This document shows, one piece after another, positions 15,502 through 24,663 of a stretch of DNA of 64,000 nucleotides; the first letter of the stretch is position 1, and every line of letters begins with the position of its first letter. Made by a program: the position numbers and the translations under genes. The stretch is from positions 122,914-186,913 of the forward strand of contig NZ_WOFH01000016.1 in the NCBI RefSeq assembly GCF_009733595.1, written 5' to 3'. The notes under the pieces were generated by a model. That model was not told where the DNA came from. It did not search any database and worked only from the letters and a program-made list of their open reading frames with translations. This stretch comes from Actinomadura litoris. Its GTDB lineage: Bacteria > Actinomycetota > Actinomycetes > Streptosporangiales > Streptosporangiaceae.

Positions 15502-16467
15502 ATGGAAGAAGGGAACGTTCCCGCCCCGGCGCGCGTCGACCGGCTCGCGGTGGCCGCCGCGACCGTGACCGTCGTCCTGTGGGCGTCGGCCTTCGTCGCG
15601 ATCCGCAGCGCCGGGGAGGACTACAGCCCCGGCGCCCTCGCGCTCGGCCGCATGCTCTCCGGGGCGCTCGTGCTCGGCGCGATCTGCCTCGTCCGCCGGG
15701 AGGGCCTGCCCTCCCGGGCCGCCTGGCCCGGCATCGCCACCGCCGGGGTGCTGTGGTTCGGCGCCTACATGATCGCGCTGAACTGGGGTGAGCGGCTCGT
15801 GGACGCGGGCACCGCCGCGCTCGTCGTCAACATCGGGCCGATCCTCATCGCGCTCCTCGGCGGCTGGCTGCTGAAGGAGGGCTTCGCGCCCCGGCTCCTG
15901 GCGGGCATGGCGGTCTCGTTCGCGGGCGCCGCCGTCGTCGGGCTGTCGATGTCGGACGAGGGCGGATCCTCGGTCGGCGGCGTCCTGCTGTGCCTGGCCG
16001 CCGCCGTCACCTACGCCGCGGGCGTCGTCACCCAGAAGCCCACGCTCAGGCACGCCACGCCGTTGCAGTTCACCACGTTCTCCTGCGCGATCGGCGCCCT
16101 CGCCTGCCTGCCGTTCGCCGGGCAGCTCGCCGGAGAGGCCGCCGACGCCTCCACCGGCGCGACGCTCAACGTGCTCTACCTGGGCGTCTTCCCGACCGCG
16201 CTGGCGTTCACGACCTGGGGGTACGCGCTGGCCCGCACGTCCGCGGGGAAGATGGGCGCCACCACCTACGCCGCGCCCGCGCTGGTCGTCCTGATGTCGT
16301 GGCTGTTCCTGGGCGAGGTCCCCGGGCTGCTCACGCTCGCGGGCGGCGTGCTGTGCCTGGCCGGTGTCGGCGTGTCCCGCAGCACCCGGTCGCCGCGCCG
16401 CGGCACCCCCGTCCTGCCGGCCGAACCCGAGCCGGACCCGACCGGCGCCGGCGCCGGCGCCCGGTGA
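15502..16467 (+). CDS. EamA/DMT-family transporter
   Basis: 321 aa, ten predicted membrane helices as two EamA repeats (about 15-150 and 165-305). WASAFVAIRSAGEDYSPGALALGR is the typical first-repeat start, and LLGGWLLKEG / WLFLGEVPGLLTLAGG mark the ends of the repeats. Substrate unknown; the family exports amino acids, nucleotides or drugs. A GTG at 15493 is possible, but TAAGGT (15489-15494) ends 7 nt before ATG 15502, indicating a leaderless start there. It follows thiG by 154 nt on its own promoter, so a thiamine role is not implied. Confidence 0.88.
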   Translation: MEEGNVPAPARVDRLAVAAATVTVVLWASAFVAIRSAGEDYSPGALALGRMLSGALVLGAICLVRREGLPSRAAWPGIATAGVLWFGAYMIALNWGERLVDAGTAALVVNIGPILIALLGGWLLKEGFAPRLLAGMAVSFAGAAVVGLSMSDEGGSSVGGVLLCLAAAVTYAAGVVTQKPTLRHATPLQFTTFSCAIGALACLPFAGQLAGEAADASTGATLNVLYLGVFPTALAFTTWGYALARTSAGKMGATTYAAPALVVLMSWLFLGEVPGLLTLAGGVLCLAGVGVSRSTRSPRRGTPVLPAEPEPDPTGAGAGAR

Positions 16468-16545
16468 GGCTCCGACCCGCGGCGCAGGGGCGCTCATACT
16501 CGGGACTGATGAGATCCGCCCGGACGTCGCCGTAAACTCGCAGCG

Positions 16546-18441
16546 ATGGACGCGACGGCTACCGATCCCCTCGTCGGGCGGGTACTCGACGGGCGATACC
16601 GCATTGAGTCACGGGTCGCCCGCGGTGGCATGGCCACCGTGTACGTCGCGCGCGACATCCGCCTCGACCGCGTCATCGCGATCAAGGTGATGCACGCCGC
16701 GCTCGCCGCCGACGAGGACTTCGTCGCCCGCTTCATCGGCGAGGCCAAGTCCGCCGCCGCGCTCTCGCACCCGAACGTCGTCGCCGTCTACGACCAGGTC
16801 ACCGACGGCGAGCACGTGTTCCTCGTGATGGAGTACGTGGAGGGCCACACGCTCCGCGACGCGCTCACCGCCGCCGGCCGGTTCGGCCCCCGCGCCGCGC
16901 TGGAGATCATGCAGCCGGTGCTCGCCGCGCTCGGCGCCGCGCACCGGGCCGGGCTGGTGCACCGCGACGTCAAGCCGGAGAACGTGCTGATCACCGAGGA
17001 CGGCCGGGTCAAGGTCGCCGACTTCGGCCTCGCCCGCGCCGAGTCCGCGAGCAAGATGACCCGCACCGGCGTGATCATCGGAACCGTCGGCTACCTGGCG
17101 CCCGAGCAGGTGGTGGCGGGGCACGTCGACGTCCGCACCGACGTCTACGCCGCCGGGATCATGCTCTACGAGCTGGTCACCGGGCGGCTGCCCCATCAGG
17201 CCGACACCGCGTTCGCCGTCGCCTACAAGCACGTCAACGAGACCGTCCCGCCGCCCTCGGAGGCCGTCCCCGGCATCCCCCGGCAGGTCGACGACCTGGT
17301 CACCGACGCCACCAGCCACGAGCCCGACCGCCGCCCCCGGGACGCGAACCAGTTCCTCGCCGAGGTCGCCGAGGCCTACAACGGCCTCCCCCGCGACTTC
17401 GACCAGCGCATGGAGCAGCCGACCACCACCGTCGAGATGCACGCCCCGGCGCCGCACACGGCCGTCATGGACCGGCGGGAGCTGCCCCGCGAGCGCGGCC
17501 GCGCCGACCGCGCGATCGGCGTGATCACCGGCCGCTACGTCCTGATCGCGGTCGGCGCGGTCGTCGCGATGGTCCTCGGCTGGGCCGTCTGGTACGAGAC
17601 GTCCGGCCAGTACGACCACGTCCCCGAGAAGATCGTCGGGATGAAGGTCGCGGACGCCCGCGCCAAGCTGGAGGGCGGCGGCCTCGACGTCCGCGTCGCG
17701 AAGGCCGTCTACGACGACCGCGTCCGCAAGGGCGAGGTCGCCAGGTCCGACCCGCCCGCGGGCGCCCGCGTCGCCAAGGGCGAGACCGTCACGCTCACCC
17801 CGTCCCGGGGCCGCTCCCCGCGCGAGGTCCCGGACGTCGAGGGCAAGTCCCTGGCCGACGCCCGGAGAATACTCGGCGACAAGGGCTTCACCGTCGGGCA
17901 GACCAGCACCAACGGCTCGCAGACCGTCTCCAGGGACCGGGTCATCAGCAGCGACCCGCCCGCGGGCGAGCGGCGCTCCCCCGACGAGCCGGTCGACCTC
18001 GTCATCAGCAGCGGCATGTCGATGCCGAACCTGGTCGGCATCGGCGGCGAGAACGCCGCCAACCAGCTCCGCTCGATGGGCCTGGACGTCAAGATCGACA
18101 AGCGGAAGGTGGACGGCAAGCCGGCGGCCACGGTGGTCAGCCAGGACCCGCCCATGGGCACCGGCGTGTCGCGGGGCGACCACGTCACGCTCGTCGTCAA
18201 CGAGGACGACTGCAAGATCGACATCGGCCCGGTCAAGTGGGGCTGCAAGCAGGGCGGCGAGGAGGACATCCCCGTCCCCAACCTGATGGGCCGCAACGTC
18301 GACGAGGCCAAGGCGGCCCTGGAGGACTCGGGTTTCAAGGTCACCGTGACCGGGATCGGCGGCGACACCGTCCGCTTCCAGAACCCGAGCTCCGGCGAGG
18401 CCCCCCGCGGCTCCACCATCACCCTCCTCCGCGGCCCCTGA
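16546..18441 (+). CDS. PASTA-domain Ser/Thr kinase (PknB/Stk type)
   Basis: 631 aa. Cytosolic kinase domain at about 17-280: glycine loop VARGGMATVY, K47, HRDVKPEN with D141, DFG at 159-161, and an activation loop with KMTRTGVIIGT. A juxtamembrane linker leads to one membrane helix (330-349). Four extracellular PASTA repeats follow (about 360-420, 427-489, 492-552, 575-629), each with the DPPAG-type turn. They bind muropeptides or lipid II, linking wall growth to phosphorylation. Cys556 and Cys567 lie between PASTA 3 and 4. TAAACT at 16533-16538 ends 7 nt before the ATG, so the mRNA is predicted leaderless. Confidence 0.96.
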   Translation: MDATATDPLVGRVLDGRYRIESRVARGGMATVYVARDIRLDRVIAIKVMHAALAADEDFVARFIGEAKSAAALSHPNVVAVYDQVTDGEHVFLVMEYVEGHTLRDALTAAGRFGPRAALEIMQPVLAALGAAHRAGLVHRDVKPENVLITEDGRVKVADFGLARAESASKMTRTGVIIGTVGYLAPEQVVAGHVDVRTDVYAAGIMLYELVTGRLPHQADTAFAVAYKHVNETVPPPSEAVPGIPRQVDDLVTDATSHEPDRRPRDANQFLAEVAEAYNGLPRDFDQRMEQPTTTVEMHAPAPHTAVMDRRELPRERGRADRAIGVITGRYVLIAVGAVVAMVLGWAVWYETSGQYDHVPEKIVGMKVADARAKLEGGGLDVRVAKAVYDDRVRKGEVARSDPPAGARVAKGETVTLTPSRGRSPREVPDVEGKSLADARRILGDKGFTVGQTSTNGSQTVSRDRVISSDPPAGERRSPDEPVDLVISSGMSMPNLVGIGGENAANQLRSMGLDVKIDKRKVDGKPAATVVSQDPPMGTGVSRGDHVTLVVNEDDCKIDIGPVKWGCKQGGEEDIPVPNLMGRNVDEAKAALEDSGFKVTVTGIGGDTVRFQNPSSGEAPRGSTITLLRGP

Positions 18442-18503
18442 GCCGTCCCGGCCCAACGCGCCCGTTGAGGCCACTTCGCAACACGCCATAGGCTGGACGA
18501 CCT

Positions 18504-19352
18504 ATGACCTCACCGAAGAGCCTGATCGGCGCGCACGTCCCGGTCGCCGGCGGTCTCGCCACCGGCGGCCTGAAGTACGCCGCCGAGATCGGCGCCGAGA
18601 CCATCCAGGTGTTCGTGGCGAACCCGCGCGGCTGGGCGATGCCCGAGGGCAAGCCCGCCGAGGACGCGAAGCTGCTGGAGCGCGCCGACGTCCCCGTCTA
18701 CGTCCACGCCCCCTACCTGGTCAACATCGGCTCCCCGAACCCCGAGACCCTGACCAAGTCGCTGGCGAGCATCCGCCACTCCCTCGCCCGGGGCCGCGCG
18801 ATCGGCGCCCGCGGCGTCGTCGTCCACACCGGCTCCTCCGTGAGCCAGACCTACGACGAGGCGATGGCGCAGGTCCACGAGCACGTCCTCCCCCTCCTCG
18901 AAGAGATCCCCGAGGACGGCCCCGACCTGCTGCTGGAGCCGATGGCGGGCCAGAACAACATGCTCTGCGCCAAGGTCCAGGAACTCGGCCCCTTCTTCGA
19001 CAGGCTCGAACACCACCCGAAGCTCGGCGTCTGCTTCGACACCTGCCACGCCTACGCGGCGGGCCACGACCTGGCCGCCCCCGGCGGCGCCAAGGCCGCC
19101 ATCGACGCCCTGGTCGCCACCGTGGGCGAGGGCCGCCTCAAACTCGTGCACGCCAACGACTCCAAGGACCCCTGCGCCTCGGGCCGCGACCGCCACGAGA
19201 ACATCGGCGCGGGCCACATAGGCGAGTCCCCCTTCGCCGACCTCTTCCACCACCCCGCCGTGGCCGGCATCCCCTTCATCATCGAAACCCCGGGCCGAGC
19301 CCCGGAACCCCACGCCAAAGACATAACCACCCTGAAAAACCTGCGCCCGTAG
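18504..19352 (+). CDS. nfo: Endonuclease IV-type AP endonuclease
   Basis: 282 aa, family length. Cleaves DNA at abasic sites using a tri-zinc centre. LIGAHVPVAGGL at the N-terminus, VYVHAPYLVNIGSP, GVVVHTGS, LLLEPMAGQNN, GVCFDTCHAYAAGHD, LVHANDSKDPCASGRDRHENIGAGHIG and IETPGR carry the metal-binding His, Glu and Asp residues in family order. TAGGCT (18489-18494) ends 9 nt before the ATG. Transcribed with the upstream kinase gene (62 nt apart) or from its own near-leaderless promoter. The last third uses noticeably more A-ending codons than its neighbours. Confidence 0.94.
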   Translation: MTSPKSLIGAHVPVAGGLATGGLKYAAEIGAETIQVFVANPRGWAMPEGKPAEDAKLLERADVPVYVHAPYLVNIGSPNPETLTKSLASIRHSLARGRAIGARGVVVHTGSSVSQTYDEAMAQVHEHVLPLLEEIPEDGPDLLLEPMAGQNNMLCAKVQELGPFFDRLEHHPKLGVCFDTCHAYAAGHDLAAPGGAKAAIDALVATVGEGRLKLVHANDSKDPCASGRDRHENIGAGHIGESPFADLFHHPAVAGIPFIIETPGRAPEPHAKDITTLKNLRP

Positions 19353-19991
19353 GCCCGAAGCAAGGGCCAAGAGAGGCACCAAGAGCACCACGCGCAACGC
19401 AGTAAGCCCAGCCCCGCAACGACCGAAACGTTGCGATCGCGTCCGAAGGCAGATGCGAGCGAAGCGAGAATCTGATCGCGAAGCGAGCCGCCAAGGCGAG
19501 TTCGGAGCGATGCCAGCGATCGCCGTGTTGCCTGCCGAAGGAGGGAGCGCCAGCGACCGACGCCAAGGGCAATACAAAAGGACTCAGGCGCCGCGGAACA
19601 ACCCCCCGACTGTTCCGCGACGCCCGAGCCACAGGTCGCCGGATCCCACCCCCCCGGTACGGGATCCAGCGACTCACGACCCGGCGCTCGACTGGCGTGC
19701 GCCGGATCTCCGGATTTGCTGTTGTGGGAGGTTCCGGCGGTGGGGTGGTGCTGGATCGCCGTCCGCCCTCCGTGGCGGGTGTGGTTGTAGTGCCACTGAG
19801 AACACTAGGGGTCTGGTGCCACCGATCGGGAGGCGGAAAACGCGGGGCTCGATGAGCGGTATGTAGTCGGAGATGTGCGTAGAGTAGCTGTGCGACGAGC
19901 GGGCGGTCCGACGGGACGAGCGGGCCGGGCGCGGTCGCGGGAACGGTCCACGCAGGTCGGGCGGCTGCCGCCCGGCCCGATGGGCGGCGGA
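19353..19991. other. Gene-free 640-bp interval with inverted repeats and GCGAAGCGAG-like motifs
   Basis: No reading frame here has a recognisable product or convincing start. From 19370 to 19580 the sequence is less GC-rich and full of short overlapping motifs (GCGAGCGAAGCGAG, GCGAAGCGAG). GCAACG...CGTTGC, a long hairpin at 19587-19624 and GGATCCC (19641-19647)/GGGATCC (19661-19667) are inverted repeats. The interval separates convergent nfo and symporter genes, so at least part of it is terminator sequence. Confidence 0.6.
19587..19624. terminator. Hairpin in the nfo-symporter intergenic region
   Basis: GGCGCCGCGGAACA pairs with TGTTCCGCGACGCC with one mismatch (perfect inner arms GCGGAACA, 19593-19600, and TGTTCCGC, 19611-19618) around a 10-nt loop. 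It is symmetrical and could terminate both convergent transcripts. Confidence 0.55.
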
Positions 19992-21707
19992 TCAGCGGGC
20001 GGTGATGTCCTCGGGCAGGTGCAGCCGGGCGAGCGCGCGTTCGGCACGGCGCGGGACGCGGCGCCGGGTCAGCAGGGAGACGGCGACCATCGCGGCGAAC
20101 GACAGCGGGGCGAGGAGCATGGCCGGGTGGGTGAGCAGGACGGCGGGCCAGCCCGTGAACGGGCCCGCGACGAGGCGGGCGACGCCGGCGGCGACCGACA
20201 GGCCGCCGCCGAGCAGGAGCCCGGCGCCGGCGCCGGGCGCGGTGAGGCCGCGCCACCAGATGCCGAGGACGAGCAGCGGGCACAGCGAGCACGCCGACAC
20301 GCACAGCGCCATCGTCACGACGTTCGCGGCGCCCTGGGGGCCGATTCCGGGGAGCAGCGCGAGCGGCGCCGCGAGCGCGAGGACGACGCCGGCGCGGAAC
20401 GCGGTGACGCCCCGGCGGCGGACGCACTGGGAGAGGGTCCCGGCGATGGCGACGACGATGCCGCACGAGGTGGAGATGAACGCGGCGAACGCGCCGGCGG
20501 CGACGAGGCCGGTGAGCAGCGCGCCGGCGGGTCCGGGCAGCATCCGCTGCGGGAGGAGCAGGACGGTCGCGTCGAGGTCGCCGGTGAGCAGCAGGTCGGG
20601 GGTGTAGAGGCGGCCGAGCGCGCCGTACAGGACGGGGAACACCGAGAACAGGGCGAGCAGGGCGGGCACGGCGGCGGCGGTGCGGCGGGCGGTGGTGCCG
20701 GAGGCGTTGGTGTAGAAGCGCATGAGGATGTGCGGGAGGCCCATGGTGCCGAGGAGGACGCCGAGCATCGCCGAGTACCCGGCGTAGAGCCCGAGGCCCT
20801 CGCCGTGCCCGAACGGCATGGCCCAGGTGTCGCCGTCCTGGACGGTGAGGCGCCCGGCGTGCGGGACGGGCGCGCCGGGCGGGAAGTCCACGTCGGCGCC
20901 GGGGCCGATCGTGTGGGTGCCGGCGGGCAGCCGCAGCCGTTCCCCGGCGCGCGGGACGCCGTCGACGGGCCCGCGGACGGTCACGACGGTGTCGGCGGGG
21001 AGGGTGACGGTCAGGCCATGGCCGACGTGGACCCGGGTGTCGCGGGCGAACGTGGGGGCGCCGGCGCTCGCGGGGTCGGCGCCGCCGTCCAGGTGCCACA
21101 GGGCCAGCAGCGCCACGGCGGGGACGGCGACCGCGACGAGCTTCACCCAGAACTGGACGGCCTGGACGGCGGTGATGCTGCGCATGCCGCCGGAGGCCAC
21201 GACGAGCAGCGCCACCGCGATCACCAGGGCCCAGCCCGCCCACACGGGCGCGCCGGTGAGCACCCGGAGGGTGACGCCGGCGCCCTGGAACTGCGGCAGG
21301 AGGTAGAACCAGCCGACGAAGCAGACGCAGCCGGTGACGATCCGCCGGACGGCGCGGGAGCCGAGCCGCCACTCGGCGAAGTCGGAGATCGTGTAGGCGC
21401 CCGACCTGCGCAGCGGCGCGGTGACGAACGCCTGGAGCAGGACGTATCCGGCGGTCGCGCCCATGGGCAGCCACACCATGTCGGCGCCGTAGGCGAGCAC
21501 CAGCCCGGCGGTGCCGAGGTAGGCGGCGGCGGAGATGTACTCGCCGCCGATGGCGGAGGCGTTCCACCAGGGGGTGACGCCGCGCGAGGCGATGAGGAGG
21601 TCGGAGGTCGTCCGGACGGCGCGGCGGCCGTACAGGCCGAGGGCGGCGGTCATGCCGACCAGCGCGGCCAGGGCGCTGAGGGAGGCCGCCGTGGCCGTCA
21701 CGGTCAC
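19992..21707 (-). CDS. Sodium:solute symporter family protein (ActP/acetate-type)
   Basis: 571 aa, about 13 predicted helices. The core resembles the cation-acetate symporter branch of the SSS family: DLLIASRGVTPWWNASAIGGEYISAAAYLGTAGL, GYVLLQAFVTAPLRRSGAYTISDFAEWRLGSRAVR, and GTMGLPHILMRFYT. An unusual soluble insertion of about 75 residues (~215-290; beta-rich, many Val/Thr/Asp) separates helices 6 and 7. Substrate inferred only: short monocarboxylates such as acetate or pyruvate. Its ATG overlaps the upstream gene's stop by 4 nt, and the operon also encodes a LytS/LytTR-like two-component system. Confidence 0.88.
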   Translation of the reverse strand: MTVTATAASLSALAALVGMTAALGLYGRRAVRTTSDLLIASRGVTPWWNASAIGGEYISAAAYLGTAGLVLAYGADMVWLPMGATAGYVLLQAFVTAPLRRSGAYTISDFAEWRLGSRAVRRIVTGCVCFVGWFYLLPQFQGAGVTLRVLTGAPVWAGWALVIAVALLVVASGGMRSITAVQAVQFWVKLVAVAVPAVALLALWHLDGGADPASAGAPTFARDTRVHVGHGLTVTLPADTVVTVRGPVDGVPRAGERLRLPAGTHTIGPGADVDFPPGAPVPHAGRLTVQDGDTWAMPFGHGEGLGLYAGYSAMLGVLLGTMGLPHILMRFYTNASGTTARRTAAAVPALLALFSVFPVLYGALGRLYTPDLLLTGDLDATVLLLPQRMLPGPAGALLTGLVAAGAFAAFISTSCGIVVAIAGTLSQCVRRRGVTAFRAGVVLALAAPLALLPGIGPQGAANVVTMALCVSACSLCPLLVLGIWWRGLTAPGAGAGLLLGGGLSVAAGVARLVAGPFTGWPAVLLTHPAMLLAPLSFAAMVAVSLLTRRRVPRRAERALARLHLPEDITAR

Positions 21708-22315
21708 CGGCGCCCCGCCGGCCCCGCGCGCCCGACCGGCCCCCGGCGCCCGGCCGGCGCCGTGCCGCCGGTCGGCGCCGTGTGCTCGGGCGGTGCGGCG
21801 CGGGAGGTCTGGCGGGTCAGGGCCCGTTCGGCGCCCTCGGCGCGGCGGAGGTGCAGGAGGGACGCGGCGACCCAGACCGGCTGGATGCCGAGGGCGAGGA
21901 CGGCCCAGGCGAGCGGGACGCCGTCGGCGCGCAGGCGGCCGAGGGCGGGGGCGAGGGCGAGCAGCAGCGGGAGGCCCGTCACCACGATCATGACGGTCGC
22001 GCCGGTGGTGAGGGCCGCCCGGAGCTGGACGCGGATCAGGGCCCGCGCCTGCGCGAGCCCCGCCCCGTCGCCGCCGCGTCCCGCCGGCTCACCGGCGCAG
22101 GCCGCGAGGGGGAACGAAACAGAACACGAAGGACATGGCGGATCGGGCGGGTCGGTGTCGGCGGTCTCCCGCCCGGCCGGGTCGTGACCGGCGCCGGAGG
22201 GCTCGGCGCCCGGCGGCCCGCCGCCGGGGTCCGGCGCCGCCTGCGGCAGGGCACGGGCGCGGGCGGCGGTCGCGCCGGAGACCACGACGCGGCGTCGGTC
22301 AGCCAAGGCGGCCAC
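21704..22315 (-). CDS. Small membrane protein between LytTR regulator and symporter
   Basis: 203 aa. A long Pro/Ala-rich N-terminus (1-85, including PPCPSCSVS) precedes two predicted membrane helices (about 100-125, AALTTGATVMIVVTGLPLLLALAP, and 133-155, VPLAWAVLALGIQPVWVAASLLHL) and a charged Arg-rich tail. Position and topology recall DUF485-type partners of acetate symporters, but sequence similarity is not evident to me. The start overlaps the regulator's 3' end by 17 nt and the end overlaps the symporter start by 4 nt, so it is translationally coupled to both. The N-terminal 80 residues are low complexity and the true start may be further inside. Confidence 0.65.
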   Translation of the reverse strand: MAALADRRRVVVSGATAARARALPQAAPDPGGGPPGAEPSGAGHDPAGRETADTDPPDPPCPSCSVSFPLAACAGEPAGRGGDGAGLAQARALIRVQLRAALTTGATVMIVVTGLPLLLALAPALGRLRADGVPLAWAVLALGIQPVWVAASLLHLRRAEGAERALTRQTSRAAPPEHTAPTGGTAPAGRRGPVGRAGPAGRR

Positions 22316-23090
22316 CTCCGGGAGCTTCGGGCTGCTGTCGGGCGGGCTGGTGGAAGCGGCGGATCAGCAGGTCGCGGACCTCGCGGGTGTGCCGGCGGCT
22401 CACCGGCAGCAGCTCGTCGCCGATCTGGACGGCCGCCCGCCCGCCGTCGAAGTGCAGCTCGGTGATGTGCTCGGACGCGACGAGCGTGCTGCGGTGGATG
22501 CGGATGAACCCGGCCGCCTCCCACCGCTTGGTCAGCGCCGCCAGCGGCATCCGGACGAGGAAGCCGCCGTCGGCGGTGTGCAGCCGGACGTAGTCGCCCT
22601 GCGCCTCGACGTGGGTGACCGCGCGGCGCGAGACCAGCCGGGTGCGCCCGCCCAGCTCGACGGGGATCATCTCGTCGTCGGCGCGGCCGCCCTCGCCCGG
22701 CGGCGCGGCGCGCCCGGCGGCCTCGGCGACCCGGCGGACGGCCTCGGCGAGCCGCTCGGGCCGGACGGGCTTGAGCAGGTAGTCGAGCGCGCCGAGCTCG
22801 TAGGCGGTGACGGCGCAGTCGTCGTGCGCGGTGACGAACACGACGCGCGGCGGCGCGGCGAAGCCGGTGAGCAGCCGGGTGAAGTCGAGGCCGTCCAGCC
22901 CCGGCATCCGGATGTCGAGGAAGACCGCGTCGAGCCGCTCGCCCGCCACCAGCATGCGGCTGAGGTCGCGCAGCGCGGACGCGGCCTCGCCCGCCCCGGT
23001 GACCTGCCCGATCCGCGGGTCCTTGCGGAGCAGGTAGGTGAGCTCCTCCAAGGCGGGGCGTTCATCGTCGACGGCCAGGACGCGCAGCAT
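22299..23090 (-). CDS. LytTR-family response regulator
   Basis: 263 aa. Receiver domain at about 1-120: LRVLAVDDERPALEEL, phospho-acceptor region AVFLDIRMPGLDG, VFVTAHDD and the conserved Lys in LLKPVR. A LytTR DNA-binding domain (about 150-250) follows: VTHVEAQGDYVRLHTADGGFLVRMPLAALTKRW and FIRIHRSTLVASEHI. LytTR regulators typically bind direct repeats upstream of transport or envelope genes. The start at ATG 23090 matches the receiver's first beta strand; a TTG at 23126 would add 12 residues. It is followed by the membrane protein and symporter, the likely targets, and preceded by its kinase. Confidence 0.92.
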   Translation of the reverse strand: MLRVLAVDDERPALEELTYLLRKDPRIGQVTGAGEAASALRDLSRMLVAGERLDAVFLDIRMPGLDGLDFTRLLTGFAAPPRVVFVTAHDDCAVTAYELGALDYLLKPVRPERLAEAVRRVAEAAGRAAPPGEGGRADDEMIPVELGGRTRLVSRRAVTHVEAQGDYVRLHTADGGFLVRMPLAALTKRWEAAGFIRIHRSTLVASEHITELHFDGGRAAVQIGDELLPVSRRHTREVRDLLIRRFHQPARQQPEAPGGGRLG

Positions 23091-23165
23091 AGGGGCGACT
23101 TTGCCGCGATTACCGTCTGTCCGCAATCGGTTTCGAAATGTGAGTGGCGTGTCGTGGACCGCCGC

Positions 23166-24494
23166 TCACTCTGGAAATACTCCTGGCCGGTACTTCGGGA
23201 CACGCAAATTCACCTTCGTTCCGGCGCCCGGCGCGGTCTCGACGGTCAGCCCGTACTCCTCGCCGTAGACCTGCCGCATCCGCTCGTCCACGTTGGCGAG
23301 GCCGATGCCCGCTCCGTCCGCGTTCGGCCTTTCCTGGGGGTCGCCCCCGGATCGTCCGCGGGACGCGGCGCCCCCCGGCCCGTGCGTCCGGGACCGGCCG
23401 ACGGGGGCGGAGAGGATCTCCTGGAGGCGCTCGGGGTCCATGCCCGCGCCGTCGTCCTCGACGCTGATCGCGGCGTCGGCGCCGGAGTCGCGCGCGACGA
23501 TCGAGATGTGGAACTCGCCGTCCGCGCCCTGCATGCCGTGCCGGATGGCGTTCTCGACCAGGGGCTGGAGGGCCAGGAACGGCACCGCGACGGGCAGCAC
23601 CTCGGGCGCCACCTCCACGCTGAACCGCAGCCGCTCGCCGAACCTGGCGCGCTCCAGAAGCAGGTAGCGGTCGATGGAGCGCAGCTCGTCGGCGAGCGTG
23701 GTGAAGTCGCGGGGGTTGCGGAAGGAGTAGCGGGCGAAGTCGGCGAAGTCCAGCAGGAGCGAGCGGGCGCGGGCGGGGTCGGTGCGGACGAACGAGGCGA
23801 TCGTGGTCAGCGAGTTGTAGACGAAGTGGGGGGAGATCTGGGCCCGCAGCGCCCGGGTCTCGGCCTCGGCGAGCCGGACCCGGGAGGCGTCCAGTTCGGC
23901 GAGTTCGAGCTGGTCGGTGACCCAGCGGGCCGCCTCGCCCACCGCCTTGACCCGGGCGGCGGACGGGCCGGGCCAGTACGCGGCGAGCGCGCCCTCCACC
24001 CGTCCCTCGACGGTGAGCGGGGCGATCGCGGCGACGCGCAGCGCGCAGCGGGGGTCGGCGCAGGCCGGGGGGCCGGGGGTGACCACGCGGGGGCGCCCGG
24101 AGGCCAGCACCGGCAGGGCGTGCCGGACGGCCTCGGCCGCGTGCCACCCGCCGCCCGCGCCGTCCCAGGCGAGCAGCCGCCCGTCCGCGCCGCCGGGGTC
24201 GGCCCCCTCCTCGCATTCGGGGGGGTGGGCGGAGATCAGCGCGACCGCCTCGGCGCCGAGCAGCGAGCGCAGGTGCCCGGCCGACCGGCGGGCCGCCTCC
24301 CTGCTCAGCCCGCCGCGCAGCGGCGGCGAGGCCCGCGCGATCGTGTGCAGCGCGGCGAACCTCGCCGCCTCGGCGGCGAGCCCGGGGCCGCGGCGCCGCC
24401 GGGCCGCGGGCCAGCGGTGCAGCGCGCAGGCGCCGGTGACCGCCGCGGCGGCCGACGCGCATGCCATGACACCCACAACGGACGGTAGGTCCAT
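23166..24494 (-). CDS. LytS/YehU-type sensor histidine kinase
   Basis: 442 aa. One N-terminal hydrophobic helix (1-26), then a GAF-like sensor region (about 60-190) rather than the 5TM domain of LytS. The phosphoacceptor segment is AQISPHFVYNSLTTIASFV (His_kinase family), followed by the ATPase elements LQPLVENAIRHGM (N box), VEDDGAGMD and GIGLANVDERMRQVYG. A Gly/Arg-rich insertion (HGPGGAASRGRSGG) interrupts the ATP lid. With the LytTR regulator 75 nt downstream it forms the control pair of the symporter operon; homologous E. coli BtsSR/PyuSR pairs sense pyruvate, so a carboxylate signal is plausible. Confidence 0.92.
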   Translation of the reverse strand: MDLPSVVGVMACASAAAAVTGACALHRWPAARRRRGPGLAAEAARFAALHTIARASPPLRGGLSREAARRSAGHLRSLLGAEAVALISAHPPECEEGADPGGADGRLLAWDGAGGGWHAAEAVRHALPVLASGRPRVVTPGPPACADPRCALRVAAIAPLTVEGRVEGALAAYWPGPSAARVKAVGEAARWVTDQLELAELDASRVRLAEAETRALRAQISPHFVYNSLTTIASFVRTDPARARSLLLDFADFARYSFRNPRDFTTLADELRSIDRYLLLERARFGERLRFSVEVAPEVLPVAVPFLALQPLVENAIRHGMQGADGEFHISIVARDSGADAAISVEDDGAGMDPERLQEILSAPVGRSRTHGPGGAASRGRSGGDPQERPNADGAGIGLANVDERMRQVYGEEYGLTVETAPGAGTKVNLRVPKYRPGVFPE

Positions 24495-24663
24495 GACGAC
24501 CCACGGTAATGGCTGTCTCGCCGCCCGGTCTGTCTGTTGCCCATTTACGAAGAACTCGATTGGACCGAAATCCCGGACAACGCACCGATCCGCGCATGGT
24601 CCACAAAGGCGGATGGCCAGGGAGTCGTCCCCGTAGGAGCGCCATGGGCCGCGATTCGCCGCG

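Noticed and set aside
19453..19866. 137-codon plus-strand frame in the gene-free interval
   Set aside because: Low-complexity product, no ribosome binding site and no domain; it crosses three inverted repeats.
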